Source: an uncultured Lachnospiraceae bacterium
Lineage (GTDB): Bacteria; Bacillota; Clostridia; Lachnospirales; Lachnospiraceae
Assembly (NCBI GenBank): GCA_949740535.1
Contig: CATJHO010000115.1
Location: 1-64,000 of the forward strand
Direction of reading: 5' to 3'
Length of the DNA: 64,000 nucleotides
The translations under genes were made by a program, and so were the position numbers. The notes below the pieces were generated by a model. That model made no database searches. It saw only the letters and a program-made list of their open reading frames with translations, and was not told where the DNA came from. Below are positions 24,489 to 33,390 of the stretch, piece after piece (position 1 is the first letter of the stretch; every line of letters starts with the position of its first letter).

Positions 24489-25976
24489 ATGGAACAATTA
24501 CTTATAGCCCACGATCTGGGAACATCCGGCGACAAGGCAACTTTATTTACCACAAAAGGACGGCAGATCCGAAGCTTTACCGTGCCCTATGACGTACATT
24601 TCTTCAATGGAAATTATGCGGAGCAGGATCCGGAAAACTGGTGGGATGCCGTCTGCGATGCCACAAAGGCCGTGCTGGAGGGAGAAGACCCTTCACGAGT
24701 GGCAGCCATGTCTTTCAGCGCTCAGATGCAGGGCTGTCTGGTGGTGGACAAGAATGGCGTGCCCCTTCGAGATGCCATCATCTGGGCAGACCAGAGAGCT
24801 GTAGAGGAAGCGGATCATCTGGAAAAGAAAATCGGCGCCAAACGGATGTATGAGATTACCGGCCATCGGGTAAGCCCAAGCTACAGCATCGAAAAACTTA
24901 TGTGGCTCAAAAAACATGAGCCGGAAGTGTATGAGAAGACGTATAAAATGCTGCAGGCCAAGGATTATATCATTGCCAGGGCCACAGGAAAATTCGTAAC
25001 CGATTATTCGGATGCATCCGGGACCAATGCGCTGGATCTCAGGAAACTGGAGTGGTCAAAGGAAATCCTGAAGGCAGCAGGCATCGACGAAGATAAACTG
25101 CCCAAGCTTAAGAAATCCACAGACATTGCGGGTTATATAGAGGATCGGGTGGCAGGAGAGATCGGGCTTCCCGCTGGAACTCCGGTGGTGTGCGGCGGCG
25201 GGGACGGACCCTGCTCAGCTGTGGGAGCGGCCTGCATCAAAGATGGCGAGTTTTATCTGACCTTCGGAACCTCAGCCTGGATTGGGGGAACCACCACAGA
25301 GCCCTTTATTGATGAGGAACAGACCCTGTTCTGTTTTGCCCATGTGATTCCCGGAAGGTATATGCCCTGCGGAGCCATGCAGGCGGCGGGCAGTTCTTAC
25401 TCCTATATCCGTCATGCCCTGTGTGACGGCGCGCCCTACGAAGAACTGAATAAAATGATTGAAAAGTCACCGGTGGGAGCCAGAAATCTTATTTTCCTGC
25501 CCTATCTTCTGGGAGAGCGCAGTCCCAGGTGGAATCCCAACACCAGCGGCGCCTTTCTTGGTATTAAGCCGGAGCATGAGAAGAAGGATTATGTGCGGGC
25601 GGTGATGGAGGGAATTGCCATGAATATGGAGCTGATCCTGAAGGCGTATCGGAAGCAGGTCCGGATCAAAGAAATGTGTCTTACCGGCGGCGGAGCCAAG
25701 GGAAAAGCGGCCGCCCAGATTCTGGCTGATGTTCTCGATGTGGAATTCCATATGCCGGACTGCGTGGAGGAGGCTACAGCCATTGGTGCGGCAGTAATCG
25801 CAGGGGTGGGTGTAGGAGTGTTCGATGATTTTGAGGACGTAAAGCGGTTCCTGAAATTTGAAGATACAGTGAAGCCTGCTGCAGAGCACCGGGAGGACTA
25901 TGAGAAGCTGATGCCTGTCTTTGACAAGGCTTATACGTGTATGCTGCCGCTGTATGAGAAGCTGGCGAAGCTGTAA
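24489..25976 (+). CDS. FGGY-family carbohydrate kinase, xylulokinase-like
   Basis: A 495-aa sugar kinase phosphorylating a ketose or polyol with ATP. DLGTSGDKATLF at residues 9-20 is the phosphate-1 loop; FSAQMQG and WADQRA are the sugar-contacting segments, with the catalytic Asp in GGGDGPCSAVG (about residue 237); GTSAWIGG and LTGGGAKGKAAAQILADVL bind ATP. The closest well-known type is D-xylulokinase, but no isomerase or transporter accompanies it, so the sugar stays open. AAAGGGG lies before the ATG. Confidence 0.87.
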   Translation: MEQLLIAHDLGTSGDKATLFTTKGRQIRSFTVPYDVHFFNGNYAEQDPENWWDAVCDATKAVLEGEDPSRVAAMSFSAQMQGCLVVDKNGVPLRDAIIWADQRAVEEADHLEKKIGAKRMYEITGHRVSPSYSIEKLMWLKKHEPEVYEKTYKMLQAKDYIIARATGKFVTDYSDASGTNALDLRKLEWSKEILKAAGIDEDKLPKLKKSTDIAGYIEDRVAGEIGLPAGTPVVCGGGDGPCSAVGAACIKDGEFYLTFGTSAWIGGTTTEPFIDEEQTLFCFAHVIPGRYMPCGAMQAAGSSYSYIRHALCDGAPYEELNKMIEKSPVGARNLIFLPYLLGERSPRWNPNTSGAFLGIKPEHEKKDYVRAVMEGIAMNMELILKAYRKQVRIKEMCLTGGGAKGKAAAQILADVLDVEFHMPDCVEEATAIGAAVIAGVGVGVFDDFEDVKRFLKFEDTVKPAAEHREDYEKLMPVFDKAYTCMLPLYEKLAKL

Positions 25977-26127
25977 ACCCGCATTCTACTTTCCGTAGAT
26001 TGTATATCTGTCTTCCATGTATTAGGATGATGGCAGTTGCCGCAAGGACTGAAGCTTTTGCAGATTTGCAGACGCTTTGGTTTTCTGTGAATAATACCAT
26101 TAATCAGATGGGAGAGAGGATGACGCC

Positions 26128-26898
26128 ATGTATGAGCTTAATAAAGAAAAATTCGGTGAATTTCTTGCAGTGCGCAGAAAGAAAGAAGGACTTACCAAAA
26201 AGGAGCTTGCACAGAAGCTTTTTGTCTCTGACAAGGCTGTGAGCAAGTGGGAACGGGGCGCCGGTATGCCGGATGTCTCCTTGCTGATTCCTCTGGCAGA
26301 TATTCTGGGAGTCACGGTGACCGAACTGCTGGAAGGACAGGAGCTGAAGGCAGAGGTCTGTATGGATACGGATCAGGTGGAAAATCTGGTCAAAAAAGCC
26401 ATAACCTTATCAGAGGAAGATCCGGAAACAGTCAGAATCCGAAAAAGATACCCTATCCGGATCTTTGCAGCTGCGGTTCTAACAGCGCTGCTGGAAATGC
26501 TTCTGCTTATGGGTACAATTTATACCTTCGAACAGGGAATTGACAGCGGTTTGTTCTTATGTGAGGGACTTTCAATTGCTTTTGGCGGATATTTTTGGGT
26601 CATGATCAAGGAAAAGCTGCCAGTTTACTATGACGAGAATCGAATCAGCGCTTACAGTGACGGCATATTCCGTATGAATATGCCGGGAATTCATTTTAAC
26701 AACAGCAGCTGGCCGTTTATTGTGCGGACCGGAAGAATCTGGTCCGCAGTGAGCATGATATCTCTGCCGGTTCTTACGCTTGCAGGTACAGGGTTCTTTC
26801 TGTCATTTTGGAGTACAGCCGGGCGGTTTATTCTATTGCTTATGTTTCTGGGAGGCTTGTTTATTCCTGTTTATGTGGCCGGAAAGAAATATGAGTAA
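26128..26898 (+). CDS. XRE-family regulator with C-terminal membrane domain
   Basis: A 256-aa protein. Residues 8-65 are a Cro/C1-type helix-turn-helix (LTKKELAQKLFVSDKAVSKWERGAGMPDVSLLIPLADILGVTVTELL). Residues 105-150 and 215-250 contain at least four hydrophobic segments. The two parts are joined by an acidic linker. Such membrane-tethered XRE proteins are common in Clostridia and may sense envelope signals; no target gene is evident here. The stop codon lies inside a long palindromic hairpin. Confidence 0.85.
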   Translation: MYELNKEKFGEFLAVRRKKEGLTKKELAQKLFVSDKAVSKWERGAGMPDVSLLIPLADILGVTVTELLEGQELKAEVCMDTDQVENLVKKAITLSEEDPETVRIRKRYPIRIFAAAVLTALLEMLLLMGTIYTFEQGIDSGLFLCEGLSIAFGGYFWVMIKEKLPVYYDENRISAYSDGIFRMNMPGIHFNNSSWPFIVRTGRIWSAVSMISLPVLTLAGTGFFLSFWSTAGRFILLLMFLGGLFIPVYVAGKKYE

Positions 26899-26958
26899 AG
26901 TATCCCCATACCTGACGGGGCATGTGCGCCCCTGCCAGATATGGGGATACTTTACTCA
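26892..26958. terminator. Large perfect hairpin between the XRE gene and htpG
   Basis: 19-bp arms (26892-26910 with 26940-26958) are perfectly complementary, and the 29-base loop contains an additional GGGG/CCCC pairing. It overlaps the XRE stop codon and ends 19 bases before the convergent htpG stop. There is no long T-run beyond it, so termination relies on the T-rich arm; it would act on both strands. Confidence 0.65.
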
Positions 26959-26976
26959 ATAAGAAACACGATGTGA

Positions 26977-29034
26977 TTATTTCGCAAGAAGCATCATAAT
27001 TTCATTGCTTCGCGCAATAAATCTGGTCATAGCTTCCGGCGCCAGCGGCTTGTGGCTGATAAGAGCCAGGTCGTAAAGCTGCTCACAGAACAGGTTCACA
27101 TGCTCGGAACTGCTGTGGTTCAGGATATACTGTACCAGCTGGTTGTTGGCATTGAGGACCAGAGTCTCACCGCCGCCTCCGAACATATTCGGATCCATGC
27201 CGTACATATTGTACATCTTCATCATTTCCTGCATCCGGCGGCTCTCTTCGGAAAGTGTAACCATGGAAGAGATGTTCTCGTTCTTAATCTTCTCCACCTT
27301 TACCTCCAGCTTGTCATTGTTCAAAGCCTTGCGGAAGATCTCAGTCAGGGAATCGGTGGTTTCCTTCAATTCCTCTTCGGAAGCAGACTCCACAAAATCT
27401 TCGGTCAGGTCCGCGTCAATGCGCTGGAACTTCACATGCTCATTTTTCATTTCCAGATGGGAAATAAAGGGAGAGTCAATGTTGTGCTTGAGGATAACCG
27501 CATTTTTGCCTTCTTCCCGGAACATGTTAATATACTGGCTCTGCTGGATCTCATCAGTTACATAGAAGACGGTGGTCTTTTCCGGCTCTTTTTCTTCGGC
27601 GCTGTCCCCGTCCACTTCGTCGGGATTCTCTACCACATCCACTTCGGGCGTCTCTTCTTCCGGAACCAGATCTTTGATGGTCTGGTATTTACCGTCCAGA
27701 TCTTTGAACAGCAGGTAGTCCATCATCTTCTCACAGAACTTGTCATCCTTCAGACAGCCGAATTTGATAAAGGGATTGATGTCGTCCCAGTATTTCTCGT
27801 AGTCTTCACGCTCGGTTTTACACATGCCGGTAAGCTTGTCTGCTACCTTCTTGGTGATGTAGTCGGAAATCTTCTTTACAAAGCCGTCGTTCTGCAGAGC
27901 GCTTCTGGAAACATTCAGAGGCAGATCCGGGCAGTCGATGACGCCCTTAAGAAGCATCAGGAACTCCGGGATCACTTCCTTAATATTGTCAGCGATAAAG
28001 ACCTGGTTGTTGTAGAGCTTAATGGTTCCTTCAATGGAATCGTACTCCGTGTTGATCTTGGGGAAGTACAGAATTCCCTTCAGGTTAAAAGGATAGTCCA
28101 TGTTCAGATGAATCCAGAACAGGGGCTCCTTGTAATCCATAAATACCTTCCGGTAGAATTCCAGATACTCTTCTTTGGTACATTCGTTGGGATGCCTGGT
28201 CCACAGAGGAGAAGTATCGCTTAGGGAAACAGGACGCTTGTTGATCTTTACCCGATCTCTTGCGGGAGAGATCTCCTTTATTTCCTTGGTGCCGTCTTCA
28301 TTTTCAACCTCTTCGGTTTTGGCTTCCTCATGGATGCGCTCAACGACCACATCGTCATCCTTTAGATCGGCCTCGTCAATGGTCTCGTACTCCTGCTCTG
28401 CATTGGCTTTTTCCAGGAAAATTTCTACAGGCATGAAGGAACAGTACTTACCTATCACCTCGCGTGCCCGGTATTCGTTGGCGAATTCCAGACTGTCTTC
28501 GTTTAAGAACAGAGTGATTTCCGTACCAACTTCCGTGCGGCTTCCCTCGGACATCTGATACTCCGTACCGCCGTCGCATTCCCAGTGTACCGCCTTGGCA
28601 TCCTTCTGATAGGAAAGGGTATCGATGTGAACTTCATCTGCCACCATAAAAGCTGAGTAAAAGCCCAGACCAAAGTGCCCGATAATCTGGTCTTCATTGG
28701 TTTTGTCTTTGTATTTCTCCAGGAAATCTGTAGCGCCGGAGAAGGCAATCTGGTTGATGTACTCCTGGACTTCATCGGCGGTCATGCCCAGACCCGTATC
28801 GATGAATTTCAGAGTTTTTTCTTCGGGATTAACGATTACACGGATACGGTTTTTGAAATCGTCCGGGTAGGTATATTCTCCCATCAGTTCCAGTTTTTTC
28901 AGCTTGGTAATGGCATCACAGCCATTGGAAATCAGCTCACGGAAGAAGATATCGTGATCTGAATAGAGCCATTTTTTGATAATTGGAAAAATATTCTCGC
29001 TGTTAATGGAAAGACTTCCATGCATTTCTGCCAT
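26977..29034 (-). CDS. htpG: Hsp90-family chaperone HtpG
   Basis: A 685-aa ATP-dependent cytosolic chaperone. The N-terminal GHKL ATPase domain shows DIFFRELISNGCDAI, DTGLGMTADEV and IGHFGLGFYSAFMVAD; the middle domain contains GVIDCPDLPLNVSRSALQ. A stretch of Glu, Asp and Val around residues 455-485 (PEEETPEVDV and following) is an acidic insertion that looks longer than in E. coli HtpG. AAAAGGAG precedes ATG 29034. A sigma-A promoter and a CIRCE operator upstream indicate HrcA control. Confidence 0.97.
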   Translation of the reverse strand: MAEMHGSLSINSENIFPIIKKWLYSDHDIFFRELISNGCDAITKLKKLELMGEYTYPDDFKNRIRVIVNPEEKTLKFIDTGLGMTADEVQEYINQIAFSGATDFLEKYKDKTNEDQIIGHFGLGFYSAFMVADEVHIDTLSYQKDAKAVHWECDGGTEYQMSEGSRTEVGTEITLFLNEDSLEFANEYRAREVIGKYCSFMPVEIFLEKANAEQEYETIDEADLKDDDVVVERIHEEAKTEEVENEDGTKEIKEISPARDRVKINKRPVSLSDTSPLWTRHPNECTKEEYLEFYRKVFMDYKEPLFWIHLNMDYPFNLKGILYFPKINTEYDSIEGTIKLYNNQVFIADNIKEVIPEFLMLLKGVIDCPDLPLNVSRSALQNDGFVKKISDYITKKVADKLTGMCKTEREDYEKYWDDINPFIKFGCLKDDKFCEKMMDYLLFKDLDGKYQTIKDLVPEEETPEVDVVENPDEVDGDSAEEKEPEKTTVFYVTDEIQQSQYINMFREEGKNAVILKHNIDSPFISHLEMKNEHVKFQRIDADLTEDFVESASEEELKETTDSLTEIFRKALNNDKLEVKVEKIKNENISSMVTLSEESRRMQEMMKMYNMYGMDPNMFGGGGETLVLNANNQLVQYILNHSSSEHVNLFCEQLYDLALISHKPLAPEAMTRFIARSNEIMMLLAK

Positions 29035-29077
29035 TGATATTCACTCCTTTTGTATATGATTTCATATTCTGAAGGAT

Positions 29078-29106
29078 ATTGTAATATGTGTGATATAAAA
29101 AGTCAA
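29078..29106 (-). promoter_or_regulatory. htpG promoter
   Basis: Minus strand TTGACT (29101-29106), 17 bases, TACAAT (29078-29083), about 40 bases before the start codon and directly downstream of the CIRCE element. Confidence 0.75.
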
Positions 29107-29113
29107 TAGAAAA

Positions 29114-29140
29114 TCAGCACTCTATACAGGTGAGTGCTGA
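29114..29140 (-). promoter_or_regulatory. CIRCE operator (HrcA site) upstream of htpG
   Basis: TCAGCACTC, 9 bases, GAGTGCTGA: the CIRCE arrangement TTAGCACTC-N9-GAGTGCTAA with one matched change in each arm, so the palindrome stays perfect. It lies 7 bases upstream of the htpG -35 box. Confidence 0.9.
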
Positions 29141-29276
29141 CAAATTTTTATAAACTTTCTAAAAGTTTTCTAAAAAAGAGCGGAAAACCTATTGTAAGGA
29201 TATGGGAAAAGAGTGGAATCTTACGAAAAAATTAAGAGATTTTAACCGGAATGGACTGGATCTGCTTATGGGCGGG

Positions 29277-29285
29277 TGTTATAAT
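29277..29285 (+). promoter_or_regulatory. Extended -10 promoter of the O-acylation cassette
   Basis: TGT-TATAAT, an extended -10 element with no good -35 box, 33 bases before the first ATG of the cassette. Confidence 0.5.
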
Positions 29286-29317
29286 CGTTCTTGGAATATA
29301 AGAAAAGGAGGTTCCAA

Positions 29318-30094
29318 ATGAGGCAGGGGAAAAGAATTGCTTTTTATCTGCTGTTGGTAACAGCCCTTTTTGCAGGATATAGATGGAAGATTGAGCAGAA
29401 GAGAGCTCAGGGTAAGGAGGATTTTCCGGCTGTAGACTGGATTCGCGCGCAGGAACAGACCGATGTGGGAGAAATTGAACAGATGCTTTCTCTCCGGGAG
29501 CAGGAGGAAGCCAAGGCTTTGGAGGCAGAAGAACCGGCTAAGGAGGAGAAGCCGATGGACAAGCAGAGTCTGCGCAGGAGGCTGGGCTCGGCGGTCATTG
29601 TGGGAGATTCCGTGGCAGAGGGGTTTCTGGATTATGAATTTCTGGAATCAGACTGCGTGATTGCGGAGAAGGGTCTGCGGGCGGATTCGGCAGGGGAGGA
29701 GATTGCGAAAGCCCTTGCACTGTCGCCCACACATCTTTTTTTGTCTATGGGTCTTAACGATCTGGAGTACTGCCGGGGCGACAGCCAGCGGTTTGTGGAG
29801 CATTACCGGGAGCGGATTCTGGAAATACGGGAGCAATACCCGGAGCTTCCGATTTATATTAACGGGATTCTTCCTATTCTTCCGGAAGCAGTGGCGGAGA
29901 AAGCGGAGCTGGGGCAGGCAGACGCCTACAATGAGGCTCTGCGGCAGATGTGTGAGGAGTTAGGGATTACATTTATTGACAGCCGTGATCTGCTGGAAGG
30001 AAAAGAGGAGTGGTATCAAAAGGATGCCATACATTTGAAATCGCAGTTTTACCCTTTGTGGCTGAACCGCATGGAAGAGGCAGCAGGATTATAA
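29318..30094 (+). CDS. Membrane-anchored SGNH/GDSL-type hydrolase of the O-acylation cassette
   Basis: A 258-aa protein with an N-terminal membrane anchor (residues 6-24, FYLLLVTALFAGY) and a Glu/Lys-rich linker to about residue 90. The SGNH-type domain follows: VIVGDSVAEGF (block I Ser), FLSMGLNDLEYC (block III Asn) and KDAIHLK (block V Asp and His). It should face the outside, removing or transferring acyl groups on an envelope glycan. AGGAGG precedes ATG 29318. The next gene begins at the base after the stop codon. Confidence 0.82.
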   Translation: MRQGKRIAFYLLLVTALFAGYRWKIEQKRAQGKEDFPAVDWIRAQEQTDVGEIEQMLSLREQEEAKALEAEEPAKEEKPMDKQSLRRRLGSAVIVGDSVAEGFLDYEFLESDCVIAEKGLRADSAGEEIAKALALSPTHLFLSMGLNDLEYCRGDSQRFVEHYRERILEIREQYPELPIYINGILPILPEAVAEKAELGQADAYNEALRQMCEELGITFIDSRDLLEGKEEWYQKDAIHLKSQFYPLWLNRMEEAAGL

Positions 30095-30580
30095 ATGAAC
30101 GGATGGGACATATTACTAAAGACAGCCAAGGTCTTTCTGGTGGGACTTCTGGTTGTGATGCTCTCTGGTCTGGTCCGGGGAAGCGCGTGGAATCCGGATT
30201 TTGGCGCGCTGGAGGCGGAAGTGGAGGCTCAATTGGATTTGACCGGGATGCGGCAGGGAGATGAGCAGCTTCTGCGCAGACTCTACGGCTTAAATGCCGG
30301 AGACTTGAGGCATTGGGTACTCTATACCGCCCAGGACAATATGGATGTGGAGGAGCTGCTTTTGGTGGAAGCGGCAGAGGAAGGGCAGATCGCCCGGATC
30401 CGCCAGGCGGTTGAGAAGCGGGTAGAGGTACAGAAGCATAATTTTGAGGGTTATGGCCCGGAGCAGCTGAGTCTGATTGAGAAATATGTGCTGCGGGATT
30501 CGGATCCCTATCTTTTGTTTGTGATTTCCGAGGATGCAGAAGAGGCTAAATCCGGATTTGTAAGGGGATTATATTATTAG
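30095..30580 (+). CDS. DUF4358-type membrane-anchored protein
   Basis: A 161-aa protein with one N-terminal membrane segment (VFLVGLLVVMLSGLV) and a soluble outer domain (residues 50-160) resembling DUF4358, a family of unknown function recurrently encoded near MBOAT and DHHW proteins in Clostridia. The conserved ending DPYLLFVISEDAEEAK is visible. It directly abuts the SGNH gene and precedes the MBOAT gene by about 90 bases, so it is probably an accessory of the acylation complex. Confidence 0.7.
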   Translation: MNGWDILLKTAKVFLVGLLVVMLSGLVRGSAWNPDFGALEAEVEAQLDLTGMRQGDEQLLRRLYGLNAGDLRHWVLYTAQDNMDVEELLLVEAAEEGQIARIRQAVEKRVEVQKHNFEGYGPEQLSLIEKYVLRDSDPYLLFVISEDAEEAKSGFVRGLYY

Positions 30581-30671
30581 TGTACTGTCTGCGTTATGTT
30601 CAGGCAGACCTCATGGTCTGGATTTCCATCAGACAATACACGAGATTGAATGACTAGAAAGGCAGCAGGAC

Positions 30672-32060
30672 GTGGTTTTCAGCAGTATATTTTTTGTGTT
30701 TACATTTCTTCCGGTGACGATTGCCGCTTATTATCTGGCACCTCATCGGATCCGCAATGGGATTTTGCTGCTGGCAAGTCTCTTTTTCTATGCATGGGGC
30801 GAGCCGGTTTATTTGTTTTTAATGCTTTACAGCATTTTGTTTAATTATGTCATGGGCATTGATATTGCAAGAAAGCGGAGACGGCGGGCCGGTGCCAGCC
30901 TGTTTTTCGGCGTGCTGGTAAATCTTCTGATACTGGGATTTTTTAAATATTACGGATTTCTGGCAGAAAACATTGAGATGTTCACAGGAAGGGTACTGCC
31001 CAAGGTAGATCTGCCTCTGCCCATCGGACTGTCTTTTTACACCTTTCAGTCCCTTTCTTATCTGGTGGATGTGTACCGGGGCAGGGCTTCCTATCAGAAA
31101 AATATCCTGTCCTTTGGCCTCTATATTTCCATGTTTCCCCAGCTGGTGGCAGGACCGATTGTCCAGTATGCGGACATTGACGCACAGCTGCGGGAGCGGC
31201 GGGAATCTCTGGACAAATTCGGCCAGGGTGTTCTGTATTTTATCTGGGGACTGGCGAAAAAGGTGCTGCTGGCTAATAATCTGGGGGCAGTTCATACGGC
31301 GGTCACAGGTCTAGGTTCTCTGTCAGTGCTCTCAGCCTGGGTGGGAGCCTTTGCTTATACGTTTCAGATCTATTATGATTTCAGCGGTTATTCGGATATG
31401 GCCATCGGCCTGGGAAAAATGTTCGGCTTTGAGCTGAAGGAAAACTTTGCTCATCCCTACTGTGCCGGGAGTATCACGGAATTCTGGCGCAGATGGCATA
31501 TTTCCTTGGGATCCTGGTTCCGGGAATACGTGTACATTCCTCTGGGGGGCAACCGGGTCGGGAAATTCCGGCATATCTGCAATCTCCTGCTGGTGTGGGC
31601 GCTCACCGGCCTCTGGCATGGAGCCAGCTGGAATTTCGTGGTGTGGGGCCTCTATTACAGTGTACTGCTGATTATGGAAAAATATCTTTTGCGCCGGGTG
31701 ACGGAGCGGATTCCGGTTCTTCGCACCTTTTATACCATGTTTCTGGTGATGGTGGGCTGGGTGTTCTTCTTCAGTCCGACCCTGGACGCGGCGGGAATCT
31801 ATCTGGGAGCCATGTTTGGAAGGGGAGTAACCGGAATCACAGATAACGCGGGGATGTATTATCTTCTCACCAGCCTGGTGCTGTTCTGGCTTTCCTGGAT
31901 TTTTGCTGTGCCGGTGGTTTCACGGATTACGGTAAAGAATCTGGAGAAGCCCGATGGCTGGACGCCGCTTCTTTTGACGGCTCATGTGGGAATATTTCTG
32001 ACAGCGGCTGCCTATCTGATTCATGATACCTATAATCCGTTCTTATATTTTCGGTTCTGA
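30672..32060 (+). CDS. MBOAT-family membrane O-acyltransferase (AlgI-like)
   Basis: A 462-aa polytopic protein that passes acyl groups, commonly acetyl, across the membrane to an extracytoplasmic acceptor. It opens with the family hallmark VFSSIFFVFTFLPV on a GTG start. PLPIGLSFYTFQSLSYLVDVYRG, FPQLVAGPIVQY and TEFWRRWHISLGSWFREYVYIPLGGNR are typical, and TGLWHGASWNFVVWG holds the essential His. About ten membrane segments are seen. Position between DUF4358 and DHHW genes matches alginate-type acetylation systems. Confidence 0.93.
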   Translation: MVFSSIFFVFTFLPVTIAAYYLAPHRIRNGILLLASLFFYAWGEPVYLFLMLYSILFNYVMGIDIARKRRRRAGASLFFGVLVNLLILGFFKYYGFLAENIEMFTGRVLPKVDLPLPIGLSFYTFQSLSYLVDVYRGRASYQKNILSFGLYISMFPQLVAGPIVQYADIDAQLRERRESLDKFGQGVLYFIWGLAKKVLLANNLGAVHTAVTGLGSLSVLSAWVGAFAYTFQIYYDFSGYSDMAIGLGKMFGFELKENFAHPYCAGSITEFWRRWHISLGSWFREYVYIPLGGNRVGKFRHICNLLLVWALTGLWHGASWNFVVWGLYYSVLLIMEKYLLRRVTERIPVLRTFYTMFLVMVGWVFFFSPTLDAAGIYLGAMFGRGVTGITDNAGMYYLLTSLVLFWLSWIFAVPVVSRITVKNLEKPDGWTPLLLTAHVGIFLTAAAYLIHDTYNPFLYFRF

Positions 32061-32212
32061 GAAAAGCATATCTTCAAAGCGTATATTGGGAGTGAAGTGT
32101 GAAACGCAGGCGGAGTCTCCCGGCTTTAAACTTAACTTCATGTTTCCGGGAGCCGGGTATTGTAAGGAAGGTATGAGACCATACATTTTGAAAGAGGAGT
32201 TGAGAGAACGCA

Positions 32213-33385
32213 TTGAGACGGCGAAAGGGAAGAGAAAAACTTTCCGCTTATTCCTGGCTGGGGATTCTGTTTCTGGCAGTGCTGCTTTCCTTTGGAGCGC
32301 TGAACCTGTTTTCCGCGGATCGGGTGTTTTCCGAGGCGGAGAACCGCTATCTGGAGCAGCGCCCGGCCCTGCGGCTGGCAGGAATTCTGGACGGAAAGTT
32401 TATGAGCAGTTATGAAAAATACCAGACGGATCAGTTTTTCTCACGGGACGCGTGGATTGAATTCCGCTCCAGTGCGGATCGGCTGCTGGGAAAGAATGAA
32501 TCCGGCGGAGTTTATCTGGGTGAAAATCAACAGCTGTATGAGAAACCGGCAGTCCTTGAGGAACAGGTGTGGAGAAATCTGGATGCAGTCAAGGAATTTT
32601 CCGGCAGTCATCCGGACAAGGGCATTTATTTTCTGCTGGTACCCGGCGCTGCGGGGATAAATCCAGAGGGACTGCCGCCCTATGCGCCGGTGGAGAGCCA
32701 GCTTGTGCAGCTGGGACAGATCAGCCGTTATCTGAATGGGGCGGTCCGGGAGATTCCGGTGTATGAAACGCTGCGGGAGCACAGGGAGGAATACCTGTAT
32801 TACCGGACCGATCACCACTGGACGACTCTGGGGGCATGGTATGCGTATCTTCAGGCATGGCAGGTTATGGAGCTTAAGACCAAAGAGGGGACAAAGTGGG
32901 ATGCTTACCCGGTAACGAGTCAGTTCGAGGGGACATTGGCATCCAAAAGCGGATACCAGGTGCCGCCGGACACGATTTCCGTGTTCTGGCCCAGGGAAGA
33001 GGAGCAGCTGGTGGTCACTTATGTGGAGGAGCAGAAGAAATCAGCTTCCCTGTATGCGTCAAAGAAGCTGGAGGGCAGGGATAAGTATGGGGTATTTCTG
33101 GATGGAAATCATCCGGTTGTGAAGATCCGCACGATGGCAGAAAGCGATCGGAGCCTCTTGCTCTTGAAGGATTCCTATGCCAACTGTTTTGTGCCTTTTT
33201 TGACCTCCTCTTTTCGGGAGATTGTCATGGTGGATCCCCGTTATTATTACGGAAACGTGAATACGCTCATGGAAGAGCAGGAATTTACGGACATCTTATT
33301 TTTATATAATATAAATACATTTCTGGAGGACGATGTTCTGCACTTTGCGCTGGAAAATCCGGCCAAGAGCGCCAAAGAAGATTAA
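32213..33385 (+). CDS. DHHW-family protein (AlgX/AlgJ-like acyl transfer partner)
   Basis: A 390-aa protein with one N-terminal membrane anchor (residues 14-35) and an extracytoplasmic SGNH-like domain. YYRTDHHWTTLGAWYAY carries the DHHW motif with the catalytic Asp-His, and LLLLKDSYANCFVPFL carries the Ser block. Such proteins accept the acyl group from MBOAT and place it on the polysaccharide. The start is TTG 32213: an in-frame stop lies 12 bases upstream and no ATG is near, and AGAGGAG stands 13 bases before it. Residues 215-290 contain a divergent insert. Confidence 0.85.
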   Translation: MRRRKGREKLSAYSWLGILFLAVLLSFGALNLFSADRVFSEAENRYLEQRPALRLAGILDGKFMSSYEKYQTDQFFSRDAWIEFRSSADRLLGKNESGGVYLGENQQLYEKPAVLEEQVWRNLDAVKEFSGSHPDKGIYFLLVPGAAGINPEGLPPYAPVESQLVQLGQISRYLNGAVREIPVYETLREHREEYLYYRTDHHWTTLGAWYAYLQAWQVMELKTKEGTKWDAYPVTSQFEGTLASKSGYQVPPDTISVFWPREEEQLVVTYVEEQKKSASLYASKKLEGRDKYGVFLDGNHPVVKIRTMAESDRSLLLLKDSYANCFVPFLTSSFREIVMVDPRYYYGNVNTLMEEQEFTDILFLYNINTFLEDDVLHFALENPAKSAKED

Positions 33386-33390
33386 AAGAG

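Noticed and set aside
27052-28224. 390-codon plus-strand frame opposite htpG
   Set aside because: Antisense shadow of a highly conserved chaperone gene; no start site or family match.
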